Shown: positions 1-12,200 of the stretch, one piece after another
How the letters are laid out: every line of letters starts with the position of its first letter
Position numbering within the stretch: the first letter of the stretch is position 1
Assembly: GCA_013396635.1 (NCBI GenBank)
Contig: WBMW01004108.1
Span: forward strand, 1,034,223 to 1,098,222
DNA length: 64,000 nucleotides
DNA from: Penelope pileata
Lineage: Eukaryota > Chordata > Aves > Galliformes > Cracidae
Reading direction: 5' to 3'
Made by a program: the position numbers and the translations under genes
Notes under the pieces: model-generated
The model's database searches: none
Told to the model about the DNA's origin: nothing
The model's input: the letters and a program-made list of their open reading frames with translations, nothing else

Positions 1-1489
1 AGATTGTGCCTTCATAAAATAAAACTCAGAGCATGATCATTACACGTGTCTGTTAAGATCAGCTGCCTGTTGCTTGCTCTTGGCCACAGAACAAGGCCAT
101 CCTATCAGCAAATTTGGTATTTAGCTCTTGGAGTGGATGATTCCTCAACAAAACGCTTTTTCTCTGACCTAACAGTTGTGATTTCCTGAGATGATGGCAC
201 AAAAAAAAGGGTAAATAAACACTAAAGAGTCACTGAACATAGCAAGAGACTGAAATGGAACTAGCTGAAGACCTGAGGAGACATCAAGGAAGAAAACACT
301 AAAAGACAGGCACTGGGACGTGGGTTTTTTCCCCAGATGGTGTGGAATTAATTTCTTTAATGCTATCTCTGTCTTCGAGGCATACACAATGTGCAGACAC
401 ACTAAATATCAAGGCAACAGTTCTTTGGCAGGAATAGTTTAGGAAGTTAGAAAACATTGGTTTGGCAAAATAAATTCAAATCTAGTGAACAGAACTACTC
501 CCCCTCCTCGATGATGGCTCTAAAGCTAATATTATCATATCCCCCCCCACACCCAGAGCCACTGTGTCAGCCACAGCAAGGTGGGAGGCAGGGGCTCAGC
601 CAGAGACCACAGGAACTCTGCAGGCTTCTTTCTCCATCTCTAGAGCACAGCTCACATCACCACTCTGTATTACATTGCATTTTTAACATCGATGTCCTGG
701 CGAGGTCTTTTACTCAGGCACCCAGTCACAACTGCAGAGCATCCAGCGCTTCCAGCTCTAATGGGAGGAATTTAGTATCAGTCAACAACTCCTATTATCA
801 TGGCAAGTATCTTTTTTTTTTTTTTGGAGAAGAAGTGAACAGTTAATCTGCTCACCATAAATTCCCCTTCTCCAAGGCAGCAAGTTTTATTTGTCTTAAT
901 CATATAATAAGTAATGAGAGAAACAGAGCAGAGCTTCCCTGAGTTCTGTGATTTTGGTTTGGTTCTTGGGTGTCAGTTCTGTTTTGTTGTTGGTTTTTTT
1001 TTTAATATTAAAAAAATGCTCACATTACAGACAACCAAAGAATCCTCAATAAAGGAAACTGCCCAGAAAAACACTCCAGCTGAAGAAATGGACCTCCAAT
1101 ACTCTTCGTTCACTCATGAAGAGTTGTGTCACAAGCATCAGTCTTCAAGGCATGCTGATGCTTTGGCTTTATACCTTTTTTCCCTGCTTGATCTTTAAAT
1201 GCTTTGCAAATATGAATAACCATCATCCTGCTGATACTCAAAGCATGAACAGAACTGAAGCAGGGCAGAGAGACTCCCTGGAAGCAATGTAAGACTGTGG
1301 CAATGCAAGTCCTCACTGTGGGCTGAAATAACTTATGGACTTCACGTGCTTCCCAACTACAAAATGACTGCATGTGGCAAATAGATAAAGCCTCGATATA
1401 AAACAGACTCCCTTGAGGACAAAGAGGCCTTGCAGAGAAATCTTGAGAGATTGGGGGGCTGAGCAATTATGGAGTTGAGTAAGATTAAG
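1..1489. other. Non-coding stretch left of the first CR1 element
   Basis: I see no conserved coding exon here on either strand. Short open frames exist but none resembles a known protein or has paired splice sites. The stretch probably lies in the last intron of SNAP47, because the gene's terminal exon was not found anywhere between 1 and 4640. A T-run sits near 810-823. Confidence 0.5.
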
Positions 1490-2162
1490 CGCTGGATTCT
1501 GCACCTGGGATGGGGCAGCCCCGGCTCTATGTGCAAGCTGAGGGGTGAGAGGCTGGAGGGCAGCCCCACAGAAATGGGTCTGAGGGTTCTGGCTGGTGGT
1601 GCTCCAGGCCCAGCATCACCAGGTGAGGTGAGGGATTGTCCTGCTCTGCTCTGCCCGGTGCGGCCTCACCTCGAGCTCTGGCTGCAGGTTGGGTGCCATC
1701 GTACCAGAGGGACATAAAGCTGTTAGAGAGCATCCAAAGGAGGGATGTGAAGGTGAGGAAGAGTCTAGAGGGCAAGAGATGTGAGGAGTGGCTGAGATCC
1801 CTGGGTCTGTTGGGCCCAGAGCAGAGGAGGCTGAGGGGAGGCCTCATGGCGGCCTACAGCCCCCTCCCAGGGAGCGCAGGGGCAGCGCTGAGCTCTGCTC
1901 TCTGGGGACAGCGACAGGGCCCGAGGGAACGGCATGGAGCTGTCAGGGGAGGGTCAGCTGGGGGTGAGGGAAAGGCTCTGCCCCAGAGGTGTGGGCATGG
2001 CACTGCTGCCCAGGGCAGTGGGCACGGCCCCACGCTGCCGGGGCTCAGGGAGCGCTGGGACACCGCTCTCAGCCATTGGAGTCGGGTGCTGCTGTCTGGA
2101 GCCAGGAGCTGAACTTAATGATCCCTGTGGGTCCCTTCCAACTCAGGATATTCTATGATTCT
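1490..2162 (+). repeat. CR1 LINE fragment, GC-rich subfamily, with intact 3' end
   Basis: The 3' end is typical CR1: a TCCCTTCCAACTC stretch followed by ATTCTATGATTCT at about 2130-2162. The body is GC-rich and closely matches, in inverted orientation, the element at about 49236-49920. Antisense reading frames through both copies give nearly the same peptide, so they belong to one subfamily. The 5' boundary is approximate. CR1 copies are usually 5'-truncated, as here. Confidence 0.88.
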
Positions 2163-4505
2163 AGATAACCATTAAACATCTTCCTTGGATGTAGTTTCAA
2201 GACCTTCACCTCCCTGATGGTAAAGGCTCAGCACCTGAAAGGCTTTGTGTGGCATTTACCATGATGCTGCCCTTGAACCTCATTAATATACTCCACCAAA
2301 CTCCACCACATCTTCCAAACCCGCTTCTACCCATTTTTAACGGCACTTTTCTTTCACATCTTTTTATTTCCTTCTCCTCTAAGCCTCGCCACAGAGTTAT
2401 TTCATTCTGTTTTAAGCTCCAGAGCAGAAAAAGCAGTGTTTGGAGAACTCCTGGGAACAGCTAGAGAGAAACACCAGTCTGGGCTAGATGAGAGGCTTCA
2501 CTCCCAGTTCACACGACTTGTTGGAAGATGCTGAACTCCCCTGTCGTACATTTCCTCTGCTTCTCTAGCCACAGCCAACTGCTTTGATAATATCAAGCAC
2601 CGACCAATGTTGTTAGTTGCTCAGCTGTCAAGAGCTGGCTCTGGGGAATCAATTCCTTGAGAGCCTTTTTTACAAGATATAGCACAATGTGCATCTTCAA
2701 AAGCATTACGTGACCAATAACCCTTAATATAATACTCTGCTTTTTTGGGTTCTGGCTGCAAATCAGAATTATAGTGCTGAAAAGCTGGCATTTAAGAGAG
2801 GAACAGCTAGCCCTTCCAAATACGTAATAGTTTGTACAAAGTCCACGTACACATGATTAATGGATTGCTGACATTTGTACAACTATGATTGAGAAATACT
2901 CTCTCAAAACCCTCCAGAAGGTCAGCACAGCTTCAGAAAATGCTTACTTTCTGATCAAATGACAGATCATGGAGAGAAGCTCTTTGAAAGATGAGAAAAA
3001 GGGAGACAAATTAGAACATCACTAGTTCATTCTGATTTTGAAAAAGCCAAAATTAGAAATTTGAGTCAAAAGACCTTGATTATTTTGGTTAATTAAGCAA
3101 GTTTTGGTCTGAAATGGTACATTTATGTGGTATTTTCTAGTGAGGAAAAGGAATGGGAGTTTAATAAGCATTACTACATGTATTTAAAGCTATTAATGAC
3201 TGGAATGATGATTAAAAAGGCCTGATTCTCAAGGAACAGGTGCTCAGCAATTACTGGAAAAAAAAATCAGGCCAATTCATAGGCTGTCAATTTGGCATTC
3301 ATATCCTCTCCCCACCCACCTCAACCAACAAGTTTACTCCAAATCATTAAACAGTTTAAAAATTCTTGGCTTAGTGTGGTATAAATACATACCAGAATCG
3401 TCTCTTGGGCTCTAGTTAATCCTCAAAGTGTTTTGTTTTAAATAACATTGGCCATTTAACACTGCTTCTCATCCACCATCCAGCACAGAAAATTTCAGAA
3501 ATTTAGATTTCTGCAAAGGTTAAACCCTCACTTACCCACCTATTTCGGGTTACTTTTTGTAAGTATCTATGAATACATTGAAGAAGTTCTAATTTTTGTC
3601 ACTCAATTCATCGCTGTGTGCTTGTGGCTGCCATGCACTCATCTGACAAAAAGTGTTATATTCTAATTCTCAACTATAAAATAAAAAAGGGTGGTCTAGA
3701 AAACTGCAGCCTTGGCTAGGAGGTAACAAAGTTAGCAAAGACTTCACATGATGCTATGACCAAGTTGCAGACAGAATGCTAATGAGAATTCGATGCCAGG
3801 AAAAAAAATAAAAATCAAGAATAAAGTTTAATTTCCAACTAATTCTGATGTGGCTGTGCTCACTCCTACACTTTAAGCAAAAACAAACAAACAAAAAAAA
3901 TCACTAAAACCATGCTCCTTTCCTTTTGGCAGTTGGTTCAGTGTTTCAAATTAAGCATGTACTATGAAGAGAACTTCTACACAAACCAGGCTCTGAACAT
4001 CAGCTATGAGAGAAATTCCTTAAAGAGCCATTCAGAAAAAAAAATATCAGACCGCATTACTTCAAAAAAAAAAAAATTCTAGTAGAAACTCCAAGCTATT
4101 CCCCTTTTCTACTCTCTTTCTGTACTGCATACTTTAAGTACAGGTTCTCTCTGTGCATTTATAGAGCGCTCTGCTCAGGTTTGTGGATGTTTCCAAACCA
4201 GAACTGCTACTCCTCACTAGAAGGAATAAAATAGTATAATAAAAACACAAAAGAAGCTAAAAATGATCTGTTAGATTTCTGAATCTTCAGCTAAAATGGG
4301 TTAAATTCAACAATTTTCCTTGGGTTATAGCCCTATCATTTAATATATTATGCTGACAATCCCCAATTTGTCCAAAATAGTTAAAAACAAATAGGAAATT
4401 ATCAGGGTATTTTAATCACAGGCTTGATGGACTGTTTAAATGTAGGGGAAAAAAGTATCTTGTGACAGACAATGATTACTATTCTACTCTAGAAAACCTG
4501 CTTTA
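2163..4505. other. Non-coding AT-rich stretch
   Basis: No exon of the neighbouring genes and no long open frame was recognised. It contains short A-runs (for example near 3890-3900 and 4065-4078). I looked specifically on the minus strand for the SNAP47 terminal SNARE exon and did not find it. Confidence 0.5.
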
Positions 4506-4560
4506 GTAGGTGGGTTGGATGATCTCCAGGTCCCTTCCAACCCCTACAGTTCTGTGACTC
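4506..4560 (+). repeat. CR1 3'-end fragment
   Basis: A short stretch reading GGTTGGATGATCTCCAGG then TCCCTTCCAACCCCTACAG and TTCTGTGACTC, which is the usual CR1 3' terminus. It lies 80 bases downstream (on the gene's strand) of the SNAP47 exon ending at 4641. Confidence 0.85.
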
Positions 4561-4640
4561 CATTTCTGATGAAGGAAGAGAACACATGTTCCTAAGGATA
4601 AGGATGGAGAGAATCAACTCAAAGTTATCTCAACCTCTAC

Positions 4641-4771
4641 CTGTTTAAGCTCTTTTGCCTCTTCCTGGGAGATCTTCTCTTGCTTCTGCAGCTGAACCTG
4701 GTCATCGTCCATCCCTTCTCTGCCTCCCACCGGGGAGCTGGGCTGCACCACTCCTCCCAGGAGCCCTGTGG
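4641..4771 (-). CDS. SNAP47: SNAP47 third coding exon (residues 328-371), linker before second SNARE helix
   Basis: The acceptor CTCTTTCAG lies before 4771 and the donor AACAG|GTAGAG at 4641/4640. The two leading bases complete the codon left open at 8581. The peptide is acidic and Gln/Lys-rich and ends EEAKELKQ, matching the DTQELTQ segment just before the human second SNARE motif. The Gly/Ser/Pro-rich first half is not conserved, as expected for this linker. Confidence 0.85.
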
Positions 4772-7700
4772 CTGAAAGAGAAATTCCCATGGTCAAAGAG
4801 TGCCATCTCCTGTAAGGATGGGGAGGAACAGTGCTGGTACCACACAGGCTGAACTATGCTTTGCTCTGTAGCAGTCTGCAAGGGAACAAGCTCATTCAGA
4901 AACACCAGGCCAATCCTTTCAAGCTAAATTCTTCCAGGAAGGATTCAAGCTGCATTTTGTATGAGCAAACTGAAGGTGATCACACTGCTAAGAGACAATT
5001 TTTAAAAAGGCAGTTTTTAAAAAATGAGTTCATTTTGGGCTGTGGGCACACATCTGAACAGAGAGCAAGCAGCAGCAATGCACTCCCAATCAGAGACAAT
5101 CTCCAGCTGCTTCTTCTTCAATCTTTTTAATTAATGAATGTAGATGTGATGGACTACAGACAGAGCCCAAGAGTTAATAACTTGGCAAACCATTGAAACA
5201 GAAGGGTAACACCAAAGCTAATGTCCACCCCAGCTAAGCAGTGTGGATGCAGTCCCTGGTGAAACACGTCACCTGTCCTCTACTTAAAGCATCATTTCCT
5301 ACTGTGCTGATACTGCCCACTGGGGTAGCAGGCATGTACTGCAAGGAAAGGTGTTTTTTTTTGATGCAGCTGAGCACTCAGCACCCAGGATCTTGGGTCC
5401 TAGAGGTACTCCAAACATCTCTGAAGTGCTCCTGCTCAGAGCAGCACTGAGAAGGAAGGAAAGTAATGCTGCCACTGCCACCTGCAAGCACACAGCCTGA
5501 CCAGAGCAGGGCAGGGACAGCAGCTCTCAGGGACATTGGGCCAGAAAGCTGTCAGAAGCCAGAGCTCACTGCCAAGTCCAGGAGCTGGTGCCCAGCTGGC
5601 TGGCTGACAGCACACACCTAGCTGCTTTGGATAGTGTTACTTCTCCATGAAAAGAGAGACAAAAGCTAAATCAAAAGTACCAAACCTCAAATCCCTCTCA
5701 AGTAATTACTGCAAACTCATAATCCCTGGATTTACTCAGTTATCAGTCTGAGAGTCGCTGGACTCAGACACTGTCAAGGTTTGAGACAAGCAAATCATTC
5801 ATTGGACTTATGTTACCCTGTGCAACTGCTCCTTGTGTTTGGAAGGGCTAAGCACCAGGCACTGAAAAACACTGCTTCTGGTGTAATATTGTCATGGGCT
5901 CCCTCAAAGGAGAAAGTGGGGAGGGAATGACAGACCTTTCTATGGCAGGAAGCAGCCAGACAAGATTCGCCGTGGTTCTTATCAGCTGAGCGCCCCTGCA
6001 CACTAATTATTTCATTAAAAGCAAGAAATCTATCCATTACACTCCCATTAACCTCTGAGGACAAAAACAGGAGCGGGACATGACAAAAGGCACACGAAGA
6101 ATGGAATAGGAAAAAGAGATCTGGCATTTCTCAGCAATTTCTAGCTAAAAAAGGGAGGGAGGGGGATAATAAAAAGGAGGGAGGAAGAATAAATAAAAAG
6201 ATAAATATTTAAAAAACAATTTTGTTCAGTTTTGTTACATTCAGTTGGCCTGCAGGACTTGCTGCCTTCACACCAGGAAGAGAAACTACCAAAGTGCTGG
6301 AAACTCCTAATAATGAGAACACAGTGGTTAAGCAGGGACAATGCAGCAGCCTTGAAAGGGATCAAAAGCTGTAAATGCCAGAGTCCAGCTATAGGATTAA
6401 GACAGCACTGCCCTACATTGCTGCAGTGCAAAGACACTGTAGGATTTCTTGTGCCTTTTAGTTTAGGGGAGCTATCACCCATTATTGGCTAGGAAAGCAC
6501 TAGAATGAATCACAGAAGAGCCTCTGTTACAAAACAAACCTTTCTGCTGCTCTGTCTTCAGCATTTAACACTCCATGTAGCTTGGTCCAAAAACAAATAA
6601 ATACAGTTAGGAAAGAGGTGCAAAGAAGCTAAAGATAATTTCAGATTATCTAGTGTGTATAACACTCTTCACAAATTCAAATTCTACGTAAAACCAAGCC
6701 AAAGCTCCTAGGAAAGACAGTTTTGATGCATTTTTTATTAAGAAAAAAGTGCACTGTGCACAGTAGAGAATGCCATGGGTCAGTTTGCTGCACCTCTGCT
6801 GCAAGGATATTTCTCCTGTAAGTCTCTCAACCAACGCCTGCTATCTGAAAGCACACACATTTTACGTGTGCACAGAGGCAGGCATGCATAACACAGAATA
6901 TTCCCCCCTGCTTTTTGCAAAAAAGAAAATTAAAAAAAAAAAAAAAATCAGTACTTCCAGCATGTGAAGAGCCATGAAAAAAAAAAACACTGGTTGTTGC
7001 ACGGTCTGTGACTGCCATCTAGTGACAGCAGGCAGCCAACGACAGTCTCCAGGGAAGGAACAAACAAGGGTTTGGTGGAGCAGCAGCAGTCAGGATTTCC
7101 ATAACCTCCAGTTTTCTTTACTGCCATTTCCAAATTAAACAGGCAAAATGCAGGTGGGGGTAGGAGAGCAATATCCTTCACTCACTGACTCAGATGCAAA
7201 CAGAGCAGAGCAGTGGGGAAATTAAGCACAGTAGGGCTGTATAACCAATTATTTTATGTAACCAGCCTTAAGACCATCAGGAACTGAACACCAATTTGCT
7301 GGAATAACTCAGTGCTTAAGAAACCAGCAGGTTGTTTTTCCTCTAAGTTGTTGTGCTGACATTTTAGTGCCAGATGCCCAAAGACTGACTTCCCTAAAAA
7401 TTAACAAGCTTTTCCAAGCTATGGCCCTTGATGACTCGTCAACAAGAGAACATTACCTTCTGCTGAATTCCAGTTTTAGCTTCCTGCACAGAATTAGGGT
7501 CATCTATTGTTTTATTGTATCATTTTGCTATTTTTTAATTTACTGGGAATAAATCCATCCACTGATTTGTTCTTTGGTCACTAACAATTAGGAGAAAAAA
7601 AATTTGGACACATTGACAGAAAAATTCCTAACAAAAAAATTCACCAGCTTTCCAAGCAAATTCAGGTCTGGATTACAAAAAGTGAACAAAAACACAACTT

Positions 7701-9226
7701 TCCCCAAAGTTTTAGAAGTAGCAATAGCTTTAGGACTTTCATTCTTATTGTTGTGAAAGAGTTTCAGTCCCTGCTGCCTTTTTTTTTTTTTCCCCAAAAA
7801 CAATTAAACTATGCATTCACCTAATCTGAAACCTAAAATCTAAATCCAAACAATCTAACTTCTCAAATAAGAATTCTGAGCTTTAATAAGTGAAAATAAA
7901 CATGGGATTTATCCCATACATTATTTAAAAAACTTGCTGGACCCCCAATTTGTTGTAAACTGCCTACAGTTAACTGAAGAATGGTTTTAATGTAAATGAT
8001 GCTTCCAGCTATAAACTGCTAAAGGAAAAATAGCAGTGAGAGAGGACTCAGACACATGCACTCAGGAGAGGAGAATGGATTTCTAATGACCCTTCCCACA
8101 GAGCACAACACTGAATTGGTGACCACTGGAAAAAGGAATGACACCAAAGTTAAAATGCAGCCCAGTAGCTGAAACTCAAATTAAGCTAATCCTCTGACAA
8201 ACTGGCGTGGAGTTGGTGAAAACACCAGCTGAGACTGCAGTGTTACAGACAGCTTGGCATATTCTGGTAGTCAGGCCCTCAAGAGACACCTTGGCTTCAG
8301 CATCAAGAATTGCTGAAGCTTGGGAGTTGGGAGAAAGTAAATCCAAACATATTCCAACGTTCCCAGCACTTCTGTTACCTCCACCCTCACCCTTGTCCTC
8401 TCAGCAAGAGGGCCTAAAGTCAGCTAGCAATTATTTCTTTATTATCAGTGTGGCCTCACCATTGGGGTGGGAGGAAGAGAGGACTGGTCTTATAATCACT
8501 ACACACAACTCTGTGTTTGAGAACTACTTACAAACTTTGGGTACTGGCAATACTGGTGGATTGTTTTGCCTGTTACGTACCTGCTTGCCAAATGGAGGTG
8601 CCAAAATCTACCTGAGGAGACTTCCTGGCCCCAACAAATCCTAGGGCATCTTCTAAAAACTGTATCTTCTTGCTGAACTGCATCTCTAAGACAGGGATTG
8701 CTTCTGGCATCTTTGCTGACAAGAGCCGGTAGGAGGTGTCGGGCTTCCCGATGAATCTCTGGCGGACGCTGATTTCATACGGCGTGTGAACTTTGATATC
8801 ATCCACATCCTTCGATTCAAACCGGTGAATGACCTGAGAATTGCAGTCACTGATTTCCAGGCCAGAAGCGAAGAGCGTGAGTTTTCCTGGCTTCACATTT
8901 GAGTCTGTTCTGTGGGTGATAATAACTGGAATTCTAATTAGGATTCCTTCCTGGTTCTTCAAATCAGAAACTACGGCAGTTTCCTTTGGCTTGGTTTCCA
9001 ATGGTGCTTTCCAGAGCTTGCTGCTAAACGGCCACCAAGAAGGAGATTCGAGCTCTGTCAACAACCTAGGGGAGAGAAGAGAGTGTTAGAAGGTAAAAGC
9101 CAGTAGGAAGGTTGTGCTATCCATCAGTTCCAAGCAAATTACCACATACACAAAGATCTTAGTATTGATTCCAGCCCTCTGCTATTTTGCTTCTCAATTC
9201 TATTCACATCTTACCAGGATCCATCT

Positions 9227-9262
<36 letters not shown>

Positions 9263-12200
9263 GCCTCCTCTTTTTTTTTTTGAAATNNNNNTGCTCTCCT
9301 TCATTTGTTAGCAAATTGGAAAGCAGTCCCAGAATCTCACCATTCAGAAGTGAGAAATCTGACTTCCAACTGGGTTTATTCAGGCCAATTTACCACCATT
9401 TGTTCTTCAGCTAACGCTGCCTTTGAACTCAATGTTTCCACACTTGGCCATCGTTACTGCTGACTTTTTCTACTCCTCTCGACCTAAATCCCATAGGCTG
9501 ATGCCACCTTTTGCTTTGCCCCCATTCCCAAATTCTCTTTGCCAGATAAAACACTGAGAGAACATTCTGGCTGAATTGCCCACTGACTTCCACAGTCTGC
9601 CTCCCCATCAGCATTGGTTCAATGGTTGGTTCCACATTATGTGCAATTTCTGGACAGCTAAAAGGAAGAACCCTAACCAAACCCATTCTGCTAGAAGAGG
9701 ATCTTGTGTTTCAGGATGACCCAGCCTCAGTGCTGGAGAGAAATTGAGGCCAACTGCATCTCCCCACACAGCCAACAGAAACTGCACATCCCCCATCCCT
9801 CCCAAATTTAGGGACATGGTTAAGGGGACAATATTAGGGGTAGGCAGATGGTTGGACCAGATGATCTTAGAGGTCTTTTCCAACCTTAATGATTCTATGA
9901 TTCTACTACACAATATTTTTCCCCAGCAGAAATGCCTGGGATGTTTCCACTGCTCTAACAACACCGTCAGTGATGAGGCACGTGCCACAGTAGATGCTCC
10001 TGATGAAGCCAAATTAAGTGTAATACACTGAACAAAACACTGTCCTCTTACTGATGCTAAGAAGACTATTTACTGACATAAATCCTAGAGACACAAGCCT
10101 TATCAGACTGAAATATCAAAGTATTTCTGCTTCATTGCTATTTTGGAAAGTCAGTTTTGTTCAAGGAAGGTATTGCCTGACAGAATACACATCACAGCAG
10201 TGCTGCTCTCAAGATACTTCTTGTAATGATTTAATTGCCATGGGAGAGGTTCTACTTAGCAATTTTCAAATCCTGTTCAATGAGGCTGTAAGCAGCCTAA
10301 ACTGAAAGCTGAAGCTAAGTGAACCCTTTGTTTACTAGCCAAAGCTATGCACCAGCTTCAAAATCTAAAGAAATCCATCTGCAAGGAAAAGCAGAAAAAA
10401 ACACACAGTGAGGAAACTGCACAGACAGAGGCAGAATGAGTTGTTTCAAGAGTAAACTCCCAACTACAGCATGGACATAGATATTTATGTTGATAGCATG
10501 CAAGATGAGTAATGGGTCTGGGAGCTCCCTGCTGCCCTCTGAAATTGCTGTGACACTCCTTAAAGAAAAAAAAATCCAAACCAAAGGAGCCGTAACAAAG
10601 TTCTACAATAACAGAATTTGAAATGGCACAGTATCACAGATTTAGGGCTGAATCCTGAAACTATGAGGTTCAACTTAAGTTCAGCATGGAGAAGGACAGG
10701 AAAAAAAAAATGCTAAGCTCTGTTAGCTCACAGCATCTTCCAAATTAAAAGCCATCCTCTAATGCTGTAACTGAATATAAACTGACCTGATCTCACTCCT
10801 ACAGAGCACCAAGTGCATTTTCTGCCCTCTTGGTGTACAAAAGAGTTGCAAAGAGGTACTTGAGGGCAATGACACCTTATGCTTGTGTCTTAACCTCAGC
10901 AAAGTCATTGAATTCCTAAAGCACTGAGTTTGCTTCATCACATTTACTGTGAAAAAAGCACTCACTGAAAAACCAGCTGCAGTGTGACAAATACAAACCT
11001 CTGTTTACACTGTGGTAGCTTATTCTTGATAAGTTTTAGCCTTAATTTTTTATCACTTTATCCCCTCACTCTCCCCTCTTTCCCAAGGGATTGCCATCCT
11101 GGCTGTGCAATGCCTGATTTACAGTCAGGATTTTTCTGTTGTGCAGCACTAACAAAGGCTCCAGCCAACTTCTCTGGAAGCAGAATGGAGCAGTCACCCC
11201 CCTGTATCAACAAACTATTCCACCAGTCTTTATACACAAATGAAAATTTGCAACCAGAGTACCTTGTCCTCTAATAGCCATATATTTAAAAGAAACCAGT
11301 GAAGCTGATTTTCTGTTTATTTTTGGTCTTTGAACATCTGCTAGCACGTCAGACCCAGCTCTGCTTATCTGCACACAGTTCCACTGAAAGCAGCTGTATA
11401 TACCCAGGAACAGAATTAATAATCCAAAAAAGGCCACACACACAGGCAAGATAAAGTTAATCAAAGTCTTAAACACATGAAAACAGATAAAGGATCCTGG
11501 TTCTTCTTGTAAAAGACAACCCTACCATATTGGTGCTGCTATTAAAACCTTTAATTAACACACAGAAGCCTGCTCCTCCTTACTACCTGTCTGCACAACA
11601 TCTTATACCCGTGGATAATATATAATTGAGGGCTATTTTACATGTAGTTATTTCTCAGCCCATTTCTGAAGTTTCTATTTACCTGTGCTAATAGCCTGAA
11701 TGAAGCAAGATGCAACAACCAAGCAAGCTTTGAACGTGGTCCATTTCCTGCGTTGTTCAGGAAAATGAAGAAAGATGGCATTGAGAAAAAAGAAGAAAGA
11801 TTGGAAGAAAGATTGGCACCAGAAGACATTGGGTCAGGGGGTGGGAGGAGGAACAGCTTTACTGAATCAAGCTTCATACACAATGTTAGAAAACAAGAGT
11901 TAGAATTCCCTAAAAAGCACATGGAAGAGAAAGAAGTTTGGCTTGTGACTCTTGGACTGTCATAGTCTGTGAGGAAACTGGCTAAAATCTACAGACTGCA
12001 GATAAAATAAAGTATCAGTTGATGTTTGGTCAAGGTCTTCCTTTATTTTTTCATTTTTAAAATTGAAGCATTTAGCTCTTCAGATTCATGAGGACAAATA
12101 ATACCTCCCAGTGCATCTTAACCCAAAATAAAACCCTCTTCCAAAAAACAATGAGCAGGCATTTATTTTCTTATTCTTTGTTTATTGCTACAGGACTTTA

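Noticed and set aside
457..846. 129-codon plus-strand frame
   Set aside because: Low-complexity Ser/His/Pro-rich translation ending in a homopolymer T-run; no homology recognised.
8207..8644. 145-codon plus-strand frame
   Set aside because: It overlaps the 3' end of a SNAP47 coding exon in antisense, has no domain and no supporting splice or promoter signal.
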